From: Desulfobacter hydrogenophilus
GTDB taxonomy: Bacteria; Desulfobacterota; Desulfobacteria; Desulfobacterales; Desulfobacteraceae
NCBI RefSeq assembly: GCF_004319545.1
Contig: NZ_CP036313.1
Span: 434,001-498,000, forward strand
Reading direction: 5' to 3'
Length of the DNA: 64,000 nucleotides
Shown here: in pieces, positions 50,227 to 59,344 of the stretch
How the letters are laid out: the number at the start of each line of letters is the position of its first letter
How positions within the stretch are numbered: position 1 is the stretch's first letter
Notes under the pieces: model-generated
Databases searched by the model: none
Seen by the model: the letters and a program-made list of their open reading frames with translations, nothing else
Told to the model about the DNA's origin: nothing
Program-made: the position numbers and the translations under genes

Positions 50227-50477
50227 ATGGCCAAAACATCAAATCGGACAGTAAGCTTTTCCTGCCGTCTCAAAGAGCTACGAACACAAAGAAATGACCC
50301 AGTCTGAACTTGCCGGTCTTGTGGGCATCAAGCGCCAGGCTGTTTATGATATTGAAGACGGGCGTTACCTGACCAATACCGGGGTTGCCCTTGCAATGGC
50401 CCAAGCCTTATGAGGAAGGACTCCTGGTGGTCCCTGGGAACCCAAAAGAAATTCAGGGCGTTGCCACAAAATTGTAA
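50227..50477 (+). pseudogene. Broken XRE-type regulator with PBP-like domain
   Basis: The start MAKTSNRTVSFSCRLKELRT is followed by a frameshift near 50293. The next frame reads MTQSELAGLVGIKRQAVYDI, then EDGRYLTNTGVALAMAQAL, a clear XRE helix-turn-helix. After another break a third piece reads YEEGLLVVPGNPKEIQGVAT and then stops at 50477. The last piece resembles the PBP-like (molybdate-type) ligand domain that follows such HTH domains in full-length regulators of about 370 residues. At least one frameshift and one large deletion have removed most of the gene. Confidence 0.65.
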
Positions 50478-50929
50478 AATAGGATATTCATTAAATTTTA
50501 AATAGTTTCTTTGCCGACTTTGATAATTACGTTTTTGCCTCTATGTGCTTACAAGAAACACAAAATTGTCATTTTATCCAAGTTACGTTATACTATATTC
50601 ATTTTTATGCCTGACTTTATCTCATTATGTAACCCTTTCATTTTTTGGATAAATTTTAAAAATTATTTTTTAAATCATCTAAACAATAAAAAGGCACGTT
50701 TTATGCTTATATATAGCTCAGTTAAAAACATTGAAAAATAATTAAAAATAGAATAGAAGTTCCGGTTCGCAGATGCCATGCCGGTATTTCCATAACAGAT
50801 GACAAATGGTGAACAGACAATAATGTTAAAAAACATTTATACGACTAGAAAAAATAACAAGGGTGCAATTCTCACCAGACACCCCTCGGAGAACCTGGTG
50901 CATGTATAAAAAAATTGTTGGAGCGGATC
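50478..50929. other. AT-rich gene-free stretch before the second ATP-grasp locus
   Basis: About 450 bases of strongly AT-rich sequence. A 76-codon plus-strand ORF (50511-50741) has a composition set by the AT bias, no ribosome binding site and no recognisable domain, so it is not called. The promoter of the ATP-grasp operon must lie here, but no boxes can be named with confidence. Confidence 0.5.
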
Positions 50930-52369
50930 ATGAAATTTTCAAATTATAGTCCGGCAGAATACTATGATGAACTCTTCCACAAGGACGGCACGGTCAGGGA
51001 CGGTGCCAGAAAGCTCATCGACACAATAGAGTCCCTGCCGGAAGATGCGCTGCTTATAAAGCAACAGTCTGCAGAAACCTCGCTGCTACAGTTAGGCAAC
51101 ACCTTTAATGTGTATGGAAGCGAGGAAGGAACAGAAAAAATCCTGCCCTTTGACATTATCCCAAGAATCATTGAGGACCGGGAGTGGCAGCAAATTGAAA
51201 AGGGATTGCAGCAGCGCATCCATGCCCTGAATCTGTTCCTTGAAGATATCTACCATGATAAAAAAATCATTAAAGACAAGGTGATTCCCGAAGATCTGAT
51301 CATGTCTTGCGCGGCTTACCGCAAGCAGATGGAAGGATTTACCCCGCCCAAAGGCATCTGGTGCCATGTCACGGGAACGGACCTGATCCGGGATACGGAC
51401 GGCAAATTTTATGTACTTGAGGACAATCTGCGCTGTCCATCAGGTGTCTCCTATGTGCTTGAAAACCGCCAGGTCCTGAAACGCACGTTTCCCGAAGTTT
51501 TTGCAAGTTCCCGGATCCGGGCCGTGGATGAATATCCCCACAAGCTTCTGGCCACCCTTGAAAATCTACTACCAGCCACAGCATCAAACCCCAAAATCGG
51601 GGTGCTGACGCCGGGGCGGTATAATTCCGCCTATTTTGAACATTCATTCCTTGCCCAGCAAATGGGCATAGAGTTGGTGGAAGGCCAGGATCTTGTGGTG
51701 TCCAACGATCGGCTTTATATGCGGACCACCAAGGGGCTTTCGCCCATTGATGTCCTCTACCGCCGCATTGACGATGATTTTATCGACCCCAAGGTATTCC
51801 GGTCCGATTCCATGCTCGGGGTTCCGGGAATTATGTCGGCCTATTTCAAGGGCCGGGTGGCCATGGCCAATGCACCGGGCACAGGTGTTGCTGACGACAA
51901 AGCCGTGTATGCCTATGTGCCGAAAATCATTTCATACTACCTGGGGGAAGATCCCATTTTACCCAATGTGCCCACCTATGTGTGCTGGGATGACAAAGAC
52001 CGGGCCCATGTGCTTGACAATCTGGATAAATTTGTGGTCAAGGCGGCCAATGAAAGCGGCGGATACGGTATGATGATCGGCCCCCACGCCGATAAGGCTG
52101 AACGTGAGGAGTTTGCCCGCCGTATCAAGGCCAACCCCAGAACCTATATTGCCCAGCCCACCATCAGTCTTTCCCAGGTGCCCACCGTTATCGGGGACCA
52201 TTTTGAAGGACGCCATGTGGATCTTCGGCCCTATGTCCTTTACGGCGAGGATATCTATGTGCTTCCCGGCGGACTGACGCGGGTAGCCCTGAGAAAAGGG
52301 TCTTTGGTAGTGAACTCATCCCAGGGTGGGGGAACGAAAGACTCCTGGGTTTTAAATGACACATTTTAA
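50930..52369 (+). CDS. Circularly permuted type 2 ATP-grasp protein
   Basis: The 479-residue protein belongs to the circularly permuted ATP-grasp family (DUF404/407), likely ligases joining an amine to a carboxylate with ATP. Marks are IHALNLFLEDIYHDKKIIKD, CPSGVSYVLENRQVLKRTFP, IDVLYRRIDDDFIDPKVFRS, VVKAANESGGYGMMIGPHAD and the end RVALRKGSLVVNSSQGGGTK. The start ATG 50930 has GGAG six bases before it; the open frame begins a few codons earlier at TTG. It heads an operon with an alpha-E gene and a large transglutaminase/DUF2126 gene. The gene at 29135 is a homologue fused to alpha-E. Confidence 0.92.
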   Translation: MKFSNYSPAEYYDELFHKDGTVRDGARKLIDTIESLPEDALLIKQQSAETSLLQLGNTFNVYGSEEGTEKILPFDIIPRIIEDREWQQIEKGLQQRIHALNLFLEDIYHDKKIIKDKVIPEDLIMSCAAYRKQMEGFTPPKGIWCHVTGTDLIRDTDGKFYVLEDNLRCPSGVSYVLENRQVLKRTFPEVFASSRIRAVDEYPHKLLATLENLLPATASNPKIGVLTPGRYNSAYFEHSFLAQQMGIELVEGQDLVVSNDRLYMRTTKGLSPIDVLYRRIDDDFIDPKVFRSDSMLGVPGIMSAYFKGRVAMANAPGTGVADDKAVYAYVPKIISYYLGEDPILPNVPTYVCWDDKDRAHVLDNLDKFVVKAANESGGYGMMIGPHADKAEREEFARRIKANPRTYIAQPTISLSQVPTVIGDHFEGRHVDLRPYVLYGEDIYVLPGGLTRVALRKGSLVVNSSQGGGTKDSWVLNDTF

Positions 52370-52372
52370 TTG

Positions 52373-52452
52373 GTGTTTGGACAAAAAGCCACCCAGCGGC
52401 GCCTTGCATCCGGGCTACTTTTCGTCCAAACACAAAATTTCGTTCAGGTACT
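52373..52452. repeat. Palindromic repeat family, short copy
   Basis: GTGTTTGGACAAAAAGCCAC is mirrored by TAC TTTTCGTCCAAACAC (ending 52433), and the flank CGTTCAGGTACT follows. The inner words GGCGCCTTGCATCC match the long copy at 35875 on the opposite strand. It stands between the ATP-grasp and alpha-E genes, so it is inside a probable operon, like the long copy in the gcd operon. Confidence 0.8.
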
Positions 52453-52505
52453 AATTTGTTACAAAGAGAATTGATGATACGTTGGATGAAAATTAGGGAG
52501 ATACC

Positions 52506-53489
52506 ATGCTAAGCCGTGTTGCAGATTCCATCTACTGGATGACCCGTTATATTGAAAGAGCTGAAAATATAGCTCGTTTTATTAATGTAAACCTTAACCT
52601 TTCCCTGGATATGGCTTCAGACGTTTCCGGTGCATGGCAACCCCTGGTGATGACAACAGGCGACTATGACGTATTTGAAAAGGGTTACGGTGCGAATTAT
52701 TCCAAGGAAAATGTGATCCAGTTTCTAGCTTTGGACCACAAGTACGGCAACTCCATCATTTCATGTGTGGCTGCTGCCCGGGAAAACGCGCGAAGCGTCA
52801 GGGAAATCATCTCATCGGGCATGTGGGAACAGATTAACAGATCCTATCTTATGCTCAAAGATGCAGCTAAAAACGACCTGGCCATCAAGGCCCCCCACCG
52901 CTTTTTCAAAGGCATAACCGCGCTGAGCCATATGTTTACAGGCTTGTTACATGCCACCATGTCCCAGGGGGAGGCCTTTCATTTTGCCTTGCTTGGCCAG
53001 CTTCTTGAACGTGCTGATAAAACCTCCCGGATACTGGACGTTAAATACTTTATGCTGTTGCCAAAACCCGAAAACGTCAACTCTCCCTATGATGTGATCC
53101 AGTGGGGCGCTGTGCTTAAATCGACCTCCGGCTTTGAAACCTATCGAAAACAATTCCACCGGATTGTTCCCAAACAGGTATGCAACTTTCTTATCTTTGA
53201 TCCAAACTTCCCAAGGTCCGTCCGCTGCTGCCTGATAAGTGCCCAATGCGCCCTGCACAAAATCACCGGTACCCAAAGGGGCACCGTATCCAACCCCGCG
53301 GAAAAAAGCATAGGCCGATTATGCGCAGACCTGGATTATTCGGATATTGACGATGTAATGTCTGCAGGCATGCACGAGTACCTTGATGATCTGCAGACAA
53401 AGATTAACCAGGTGGGGATTGACATCCGCGAGACATTTTTCAAAATCCCCGATAACCAGATGGAACAAACATCTGTCCAAGTCCAGTAA
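52506..53489 (+). CDS. Alpha-E domain protein (DUF403)
   Basis: The 327-residue all-helical protein begins with the family signature MLSRVADSIYWMTRYIERAE, followed by NIARFINVNLNLSLDM and HRFFKGITALSHMFTGLLHA. It has no known catalytic residues. Alpha-E proteins occur with circularly permuted ATP-grasp proteins and transglutaminases, and are suspected of taking part in the synthesis or handling of a peptide. Here it follows the ATP-grasp gene after 136 bases that contain a repeat, and precedes the transglutaminase gene by 38 bases. In the other locus this domain is the C-terminal half of the 891-residue fusion. Confidence 0.9.
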   Translation: MLSRVADSIYWMTRYIERAENIARFINVNLNLSLDMASDVSGAWQPLVMTTGDYDVFEKGYGANYSKENVIQFLALDHKYGNSIISCVAAARENARSVREIISSGMWEQINRSYLMLKDAAKNDLAIKAPHRFFKGITALSHMFTGLLHATMSQGEAFHFALLGQLLERADKTSRILDVKYFMLLPKPENVNSPYDVIQWGAVLKSTSGFETYRKQFHRIVPKQVCNFLIFDPNFPRSVRCCLISAQCALHKITGTQRGTVSNPAEKSIGRLCADLDYSDIDDVMSAGMHEYLDDLQTKINQVGIDIRETFFKIPDNQMEQTSVQVQ

Positions 53490-53527
53490 AACGAACCGGA
53501 TTTACCCTTTAAGGAGCATTTACATCC

Positions 53528-56500
53528 ATGGCAATTCAAGTGGCCTTGTATCATAAGACCGAGTATAAATATGATCGCAAAATCCAGTTAGGCCCCCAAG
53601 TGATCCGGCTGCGGCCCGCCCCCCACTGCCGGACCCCGATTTTAAGCTATAACCAGACGGTTTTACCGGATGATCATTTTATAAACTGGCAGCAGGATCC
53701 GTTTTCCAACTATCTGTCCAGGCTCAACTTCCAGGAGAAAACCGATCATCTTTCCATCGTGGTGGACCTTGTGGCCGAAATGGTCACAATTAATCCCTTT
53801 GATTTTTTTCTGGAGGAATATGCCCGGGAATATCCATTTAAATATTCTTCGGAGGTAAAAAAGGACCTGGGACCTTTTTTGCAACAGGACCCTGCGGGCA
53901 GCAAATTTAAGGCGTATATTTCCAGCATCAGCCGCGAAAAAGAAAACACCATTGATTTCATGGTCCGGGTGAACCAGGATCTGCAACAAACCATCAGCTA
54001 TAACATCCGCATGGAGCCCAATGTCCAGACCTGTGAGGAGACACTGACCAAACAATCCGGCTCCTGCAGGGATTCGGCCTGGCTCCTGGTCAATATATTG
54101 CGTCATCTAGGACTGGCATCCCGGTTTGTATCCGGGTACCTGATCCAGCTTGCCGCCGATGTCAAATCCCTTGAAGGGCCTTCGGGACCGGAACAGGATT
54201 TCACGGATCTGCATGCCTGGGTAGAGGTCTTCCTGCCCGGGGCCGGCTGGGTGGGGCTGGACCCCACATCCGGACTGTTAGCCGGTGAAGGCCATATCCC
54301 CCTTGCCTGCACGCCGTTTCCCAAAAGTGCGGCACCCCTCACAGGGGAGCTTGAGGAATGCGAGGTGGAGTTCTCCCACACCATGCGCGTTACACGCATC
54401 CACGAAGACCCCCGGTCCACCAAACCCTATCCCGAGGAAATCTGGACAAAGATACATGACTTGGGATTCCGGGTGGATGAAGAGATTAAAAAGGAAAATA
54501 TCACCCTGACCATGGGCGGGGAACCCACCTTTGTGTCAGCCACGGACATGGAAGCCGATGAATGGAACACCGGCGCCGTGGGCCCCACCAAAAAAATAAA
54601 GGCCATGGAACTGCTCCAGCGCCTGCGCAGCAAATGGGCGCCTGGCAGCCTCCTGCACATTGGCCAGGGCAAATGGTACCCGGGTGAATCCCTGCCCCGC
54701 TGGGCCATAGGCTGCTACTGGCGAAAGGACGGCAAATCGCTTTGGCAGGACCCGTCTCTTCTGGCGGACGACACCCGGGACTACAAATTTGGTCCGGCCC
54801 AGGCAAAAACCCTGATGCAGACCGTCACACAGGTGCTGGGCGTGGATGAAAAATATATCATACCTGCCTATGAAGATGTATTTCACTGGCTATTAAAGGA
54901 ACAACGCCTGCCGGCAAACGTTACCCCCGAAGACTCCCGACTGAAAGATCCCGAGGAGCGCGCCCGCATGACCCGGGTATTTGAGCAAGGCATCGGAGCG
55001 GTAACCGGCTTTGTACTGCCCATCCAAAAAGGGTCATGGAAAAGCTGTACCTGGGAACTGCGTTCCGACAATCTGTTTCTAGTGCCCGGAGATTCGCCCA
55101 TGGGACTTCGTCTGCCCCTGGACAGCCTGCCCTGGGTATCGCCCAAAAAATATCCCCATGTGGTGGAAGAGGATCCCATGGGCATCCATGGCCCGTTTCC
55201 GGACCCATTGACATCCGACTCGGACAAGGAGCGCTTGCGCCGGGCAGAAAAGGAAAAGGAAGGTCAGTTCAATCTCCCGGGAAAACCCGAGACACAGACC
55301 CGGGATGATGTTGTATCCCAACGTCTTGAACCTGCCTCACATGCTGCCGATGATACCAGCGGCACTGAACCGACCATCCGCACGGCCCTTTGTATCCAGC
55401 CCAGGGACGGACGGTTGTATGTATTCATGCCGCCCATGGCCAGCGCATCGGATTATTTCGAACTCATTACGGCTGTGGAACAGGCGGCGCGCATCACAGA
55501 ATGTCCTGTGGTCATTGAAGGGTACACACCACCTTTTGACCACCGAATTAATGTTCTCAATGTCACCCCGGATCCCGGGGTAATCGAAGTGAACATCCAC
55601 CCGGCAACCGACTGGGGCCAGATGGTGGAGGTAACCTGTGATCTTTACGAAGAGGCAAGACAGTCAGGCCTTGGCACCGAAAAATTCATGCTGGACGGCC
55701 GGCATTCAGGCACAGGCGGCGGCAACCATATTGTCATGGGCGGACCCAGCCCCGGCCAAAGCCCCTGGCTTGCCCGGCCGGACCTGCTGCGCAGTTTTTT
55801 AACATTCTGGAATAACCATCCATCCCTGTCTTTTCTTTTTTCAGGGTTATTCATCGGTCCCACCAGCCAGTCCCCGCGGATTGATGAAGCACGACACGAC
55901 ACCCTGGATGAACTGGACATTGCCTTTGCCGAACTTGATAACCAGACAGGCAGTGGCTCACCATGCCCGCCCTGGCTGGTAGACCGGTTATTCCGCCATC
56001 TGCTCACGGATCTTACCGGCAACACCCACCGGGCTGAATTCTGCATTGATAAAATGTACTCCCCGGATTCGGCCGCCGGGCGGCTGGGACTTTTGGAATT
56101 CCGCTCCTTTGAGATGCCGCCCCATGCCAGAATGAGCCTTGCCCAGCAGTTGCTGCTGCGCATATTCCTGCTCAAATTCTGGAAAACACCATACAAAGAA
56201 AAGCTGGTCAGATGGGGCACGTCCCTGCACGATAAGTTCATGCTGCCCTTTTATGTATGGCAGGATTTCTGCGATGTGCTAGATATTCTACGGCGGGACG
56301 GATATGACCTATCGCCTGCATGTTTTCACCCCCACTTTGAATTCAGGTTCCCCTTTGTGGGTAAGGTCTGTCATGCGGGCGTGGAAATGGAACTGCGCAC
56401 AGCCATTGAACCCTGGCATGTACTGGGGGAAGAGCCTGGCGGCGGGGGTACGGCCAGGTATGTGGACTCCTCTTTGGAGCGCATCCAGATCCAAGTAAGC

Positions 56501-56893
56501 GGTATGACAGACAGCCGTTACCAGGTGCTTTGCAATGGGCGGCCCGTGCCTTTGCACCCCACAGACGTCAATGCCCAGTTTGTGGCCGGCATCCGGTACC
56601 GGGCCTGGCAACCCCCGTCCTGCCTGCATCCCACCATCGGCGTGCATACCCCGCTAATTTTTGATCTGATGGATACCTGGAGCATGCGATCCGTGGGCGG
56701 ATGCACCTATCATGCATTCCACCCGGGTGGACGAGGTTATGATGTCTTTCCAATTAACGCCCTGGAAGCAGAAGGCCGGCGGATTTCCCGATTCAGGGAT
56801 ATCGGCCACACCCCCGGCCCCATGGAGCGGATACCCCATGAACCGTTGAATCCAAGGTTTCCACATACCTTGGACTTAAGAACCCGGTACTAA
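53528..56893 (+). CDS. Transglutaminase / DUF2126 protein (1121 aa)
   Basis: The large protein starts with a transglutaminase unit: N-terminal domain (ALYHKTEYKYDRKIQLGPQV) and core with cysteine in QSGSCRDSAWLLVN (about residue 181), histidine in DLHAWVEVFLPG and aspartate in GWVGLDPTSGLLAG. From about residue 320 on it is DUF2126: TLTMGGEPTFVSATDMEADE, HIGQGKWYPGESLPRWAIGC, TGGGNHIVMGGPSPGQSPWL, EFRSFEMPPHARMSLAQQLL and CTYHAFHPGGRGYDVFPINA. DUF2126 resembles a glutamate-cysteine-ligase-like fold, by recollection, so a second ligase step is possible. It is the third gene of the operon and ends before a strong terminator. The product of the pathway is not known. Confidence 0.92.
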   Translation: MAIQVALYHKTEYKYDRKIQLGPQVIRLRPAPHCRTPILSYNQTVLPDDHFINWQQDPFSNYLSRLNFQEKTDHLSIVVDLVAEMVTINPFDFFLEEYAREYPFKYSSEVKKDLGPFLQQDPAGSKFKAYISSISREKENTIDFMVRVNQDLQQTISYNIRMEPNVQTCEETLTKQSGSCRDSAWLLVNILRHLGLASRFVSGYLIQLAADVKSLEGPSGPEQDFTDLHAWVEVFLPGAGWVGLDPTSGLLAGEGHIPLACTPFPKSAAPLTGELEECEVEFSHTMRVTRIHEDPRSTKPYPEEIWTKIHDLGFRVDEEIKKENITLTMGGEPTFVSATDMEADEWNTGAVGPTKKIKAMELLQRLRSKWAPGSLLHIGQGKWYPGESLPRWAIGCYWRKDGKSLWQDPSLLADDTRDYKFGPAQAKTLMQTVTQVLGVDEKYIIPAYEDVFHWLLKEQRLPANVTPEDSRLKDPEERARMTRVFEQGIGAVTGFVLPIQKGSWKSCTWELRSDNLFLVPGDSPMGLRLPLDSLPWVSPKKYPHVVEEDPMGIHGPFPDPLTSDSDKERLRRAEKEKEGQFNLPGKPETQTRDDVVSQRLEPASHAADDTSGTEPTIRTALCIQPRDGRLYVFMPPMASASDYFELITAVEQAARITECPVVIEGYTPPFDHRINVLNVTPDPGVIEVNIHPATDWGQMVEVTCDLYEEARQSGLGTEKFMLDGRHSGTGGGNHIVMGGPSPGQSPWLARPDLLRSFLTFWNNHPSLSFLFSGLFIGPTSQSPRIDEARHDTLDELDIAFAELDNQTGSGSPCPPWLVDRLFRHLLTDLTGNTHRAEFCIDKMYSPDSAAGRLGLLEFRSFEMPPHARMSLAQQLLLRIFLLKFWKTPYKEKLVRWGTSLHDKFMLPFYVWQDFCDVLDILRRDGYDLSPACFHPHFEFRFPFVGKVCHAGVEMELRTAIEPWHVLGEEPGGGGTARYVDSSLERIQIQVSGMTDSRYQVLCNGRPVPLHPTDVNAQFVAGIRYRAWQPPSCLHPTIGVHTPLIFDLMDTWSMRSVGGCTYHAFHPGGRGYDVFPINALEAEGRRISRFRDIGHTPGPMERIPHEPLNPRFPHTLDLRTRY

Positions 56894-56946
56894 CGGCCAT
56901 GGGCCAATCTGGTTTATCAATACATAGGCTCAGCCCACAATGAAAA

Positions 56947-56970
56947 GGGAGCATATTAAAATATGCTCCC
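56947..56970 (+). terminator. Terminator hairpin after the DUF2126 gene
   Basis: GGGAGCATAT (56947-56956) and ATATGCTCCC (56961-56970) form a perfect 10-bp stem with a 4-base loop, 54 bases after the stop codon. The next gene faces the opposite way and ends at 57019, so the hairpin may serve both. Confidence 0.65.
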
Positions 56971-57018
56971 TGAGTCGCAACAAATAATACGGATAAAAAG
57001 GCAAGCTAAATGGAGGAG

Positions 57019-58104
57019 TTATTTCTTACCAAGGCCTATATCAAGGAGGGGTCGCCAACGTATCTGATCGGCAAGAATTCGGTCAATACTGTGGTTAAGT
57101 ATGTGCTCATGGATCACCAGTTCACTTCTTCCTTGATAAGCCCGCTTCAGGTGTTCCCGTAGCCAAGGACCAAGGCAATGTGCACTTGAGGCATATCGGC
57201 CCGAAAAAATAATGGCGTCCAGGCCACCCAAAACGGCTACTCCGGAACCGCAGGCCAACAATAAACGATGCCGAAATACATCCCGGGCCAAACGCAAAGA
57301 CGGATCGTCCGATTCCAGAACTTCATCCAGTTGGACCGGTCGTCCGGCAATGCCGCTTAAACCACTTTTCAATGTCAATGCATGGTTTATTTGTTCGGGG
57401 CCCCACTTCTTTTTTTGAACCAGCATCATCACGATGCCGGCATCCAGCTCGCCTGAATTGGTTTGGCCGGGCAAGCCTTCCAGTGGTGTCGCACCACTAC
57501 TGACCATAACAGGATGAAAGCCGTCCACGGCTACAATTTCCGGTTGAGTCTCCAGACAGATCGAAAGGCAGCGCTCCGAAAAAAAAGATCCCTCTTTATA
57601 AGAGAAATCCCGGGCACAGGCGCACGCCGCTTCGTGAAAAAGACCATGGTACCCGTAGCGACGTAAATTTGGCATGCCAAGACTGTTCACATCCAGCGCA
57701 TAACGACATTCCCGCTCAGGCATGTCTGTAAAAAAGGCCGTTTCGAAAAGCAGAAAAAGCGGGACGTTGTAATACGTTTCTCGAATGGCTCTGATAAATT
57801 CAATGGCCGCGGGAACATGAAGCGGTGCTTCGGCGGATAACGCTTGAAGTTCACTTTCCGTTTCCGCTGTTACACGCCATGGATTGTGAAAGGTCGAGCC
57901 GCCATAGAGAAGACGTACCCCAATGGCATCCGTCGTATGTCCGCTGTTTTGGGTTCGTTGCCGAAGTTTTGCAAGTCCGATCCGCCAGTCCTCAAAACCA
58001 TGCGCGTTCTCCATGCAGCCGGACCATTGCGATTCGACATGACCTGATGGGAAAAAATGGTAGTGAACCCGGCCGGAGATTAGATTAAGCGTCATGATAT
58101 TCAT
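57019..58104 (-). CDS. Degenerate acetate-kinase-like protein (probable non-catalytic paralogue)
   Basis: The 361-residue protein follows acetate kinase from end to end but with key residues altered. The N-terminal NCGSSS-type loop is replaced by NLISGR. The arginine block reads VRLLYGG (normally HRVVHGG), FDTAFH has become FETAFF, RRYGYHGLFH keeps its histidine, the catalytic-arginine block TRSGDLDP reads TNSGELDAG, and the final GIGEN motif is GRYASS. By the Methanosarcina numbering I recall, Asn7, Asp148, Arg241 and Glu384 are changed, so phosphoryl transfer is doubtful. It lies 21 bases after a normal acetate kinase gene in the same operon. It may form a mixed dimer with it, sense the ligand, or use another acyl compound. 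The frame is intact, which argues against simple decay. Confidence 0.8.
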   Translation of the reverse strand: MNIMTLNLISGRVHYHFFPSGHVESQWSGCMENAHGFEDWRIGLAKLRQRTQNSGHTTDAIGVRLLYGGSTFHNPWRVTAETESELQALSAEAPLHVPAAIEFIRAIRETYYNVPLFLLFETAFFTDMPERECRYALDVNSLGMPNLRRYGYHGLFHEAACACARDFSYKEGSFFSERCLSICLETQPEIVAVDGFHPVMVSSGATPLEGLPGQTNSGELDAGIVMMLVQKKKWGPEQINHALTLKSGLSGIAGRPVQLDEVLESDDPSLRLARDVFRHRLLLACGSGVAVLGGLDAIIFSGRYASSAHCLGPWLREHLKRAYQGRSELVIHEHILNHSIDRILADQIRWRPLLDIGLGKK

Positions 58105-58125
58105 AATGGTCCCTTATTGTTTTAC

Positions 58126-59328
58126 CTAATTATTTAACGTAAGCGTTTTGAAAACCTGGCGTGCAATTGCCAGCTCCTCATTGGTGGCAACCACCAGTAT
58201 CCGAACCGGACTTCCATCTTGTGAAATATCTCCCGGCAGCTGTTCTAACTCCCGGTTGCGTTTCTCATCTATACAGACACCGAAGAATTTCTGGTTTGCG
58301 CATACAACGGACCGAACCAGCGAAACGTTTTCACCAATGGTGTCGGTGAAAATAATTGCCTGGACAGGACTTGCCAACGTCAGGTACGCGCCTATATATT
58401 TACGAATCCGCCACAGATAAATCTGCAACGTTTTTTGAAAACGGCCATCCCGACTCGTGGCAGCATCCCAATCACCCAGAATGTCGCGAATATCAGCCGA
58501 TGCCCCCGAAAGACCCAGCACACCGCTTCGGCGATTCAAAATATCCTCTATCCGGTCCATATCACCGGAATACAGGGCTAGCAGTTTCAATACAATGGCC
58601 GGATCAAGATCGCCGCACCTCGTGCTCATAACCAGCCCTTGAATCGGTGTATATCCCATGGTATTTTCAATTGAACGGCCATTGGAAATTGCGCACAGAC
58701 TAGCGCCGCCGCTGCCAAGATGACAACTGACCGCATTAAACTTAGCCATGGGAATACCCGCTATTTTAGCGGCCTCTTCGACAACATACCGGTGGCTTGT
58801 GCCATGAAATCCATACTTTCGTATGTTCAATTCTTGAACCAAATCGGATGGCAGGGCATACTGTCGGGCGTGTTCCGGTATGGTTGTGTGGAAAGCCGTA
58901 TCAAAAACCGCAACTTGTGGTAGGGATGCATAGCGCGTTTGACATTCTTCAATGAGGTCAATGGCTACAGGATTGTGGAGCGGTGCCAGATCCCGAACCT
59001 GCTGCAAGGCTTCAAAAACCGTGGGGGTAATCACAGCCGGTTGTTCAAACAACCGGCCGCCATGTGCGACCCGGTGACCTAACGCATCCGGACGTTTTCC
59101 TTTTTTTGCAAGCAGCTTTAAAATCTCATGAAATGCTTTCTGGTGTGTGGGCAAATCCATCGAAAAAACGGTATCCCGGTCCCCCTCACGATGCACAATT
59201 CTGGCCGATTCCGAGGTTACGGGACCAATTCGTTGCGCTTCTCCGGAAGCAATTTCATCTTCTTCCGGCATAGTTAAAAATCGATATTTCAAGGATGAAC
59301 TGCCGCAATTGCACACCAAAATATTCAT
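58126..59328 (-). CDS. ackA: Acetate kinase
   Basis: The 400-residue ASKHA kinase interconverts acetyl phosphate plus ADP and acetate plus ATP. Motifs are in order: VCNCGSSSLKY at the start, ALGHRVAHGGRLFE, VAVFDTAFHTTIPE, RKYGFHGTSHRYV, CHLGSGGASL, GLVMSTRCGDLDPA and IIFTDTIGENV near the end. The catalytic arginines, aspartate, histidine and glutamate are all kept. Length is standard. It lies between the M20 hydrolase (16-base gap) and the degenerate paralogue. No phosphotransacetylase gene is near, so acetyl phosphate probably comes from the pathway this operon serves. A related short-chain acyl substrate such as propionate is possible. Confidence 0.92.
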   Translation of the reverse strand: MNILVCNCGSSSLKYRFLTMPEEDEIASGEAQRIGPVTSESARIVHREGDRDTVFSMDLPTHQKAFHEILKLLAKKGKRPDALGHRVAHGGRLFEQPAVITPTVFEALQQVRDLAPLHNPVAIDLIEECQTRYASLPQVAVFDTAFHTTIPEHARQYALPSDLVQELNIRKYGFHGTSHRYVVEEAAKIAGIPMAKFNAVSCHLGSGGASLCAISNGRSIENTMGYTPIQGLVMSTRCGDLDPAIVLKLLALYSGDMDRIEDILNRRSGVLGLSGASADIRDILGDWDAATSRDGRFQKTLQIYLWRIRKYIGAYLTLASPVQAIIFTDTIGENVSLVRSVVCANQKFFGVCIDEKRNRELEQLPGDISQDGSPVRILVVATNEELAIARQVFKTLTLNN

Positions 59329-59344
59329 TTGAAGTTCCCGTCAT

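Noticed and set aside
50511..50741. 76-codon ORF in the AT-rich gap
   Set aside because: Composition follows the AT bias and there is no ribosome binding site or family likeness.
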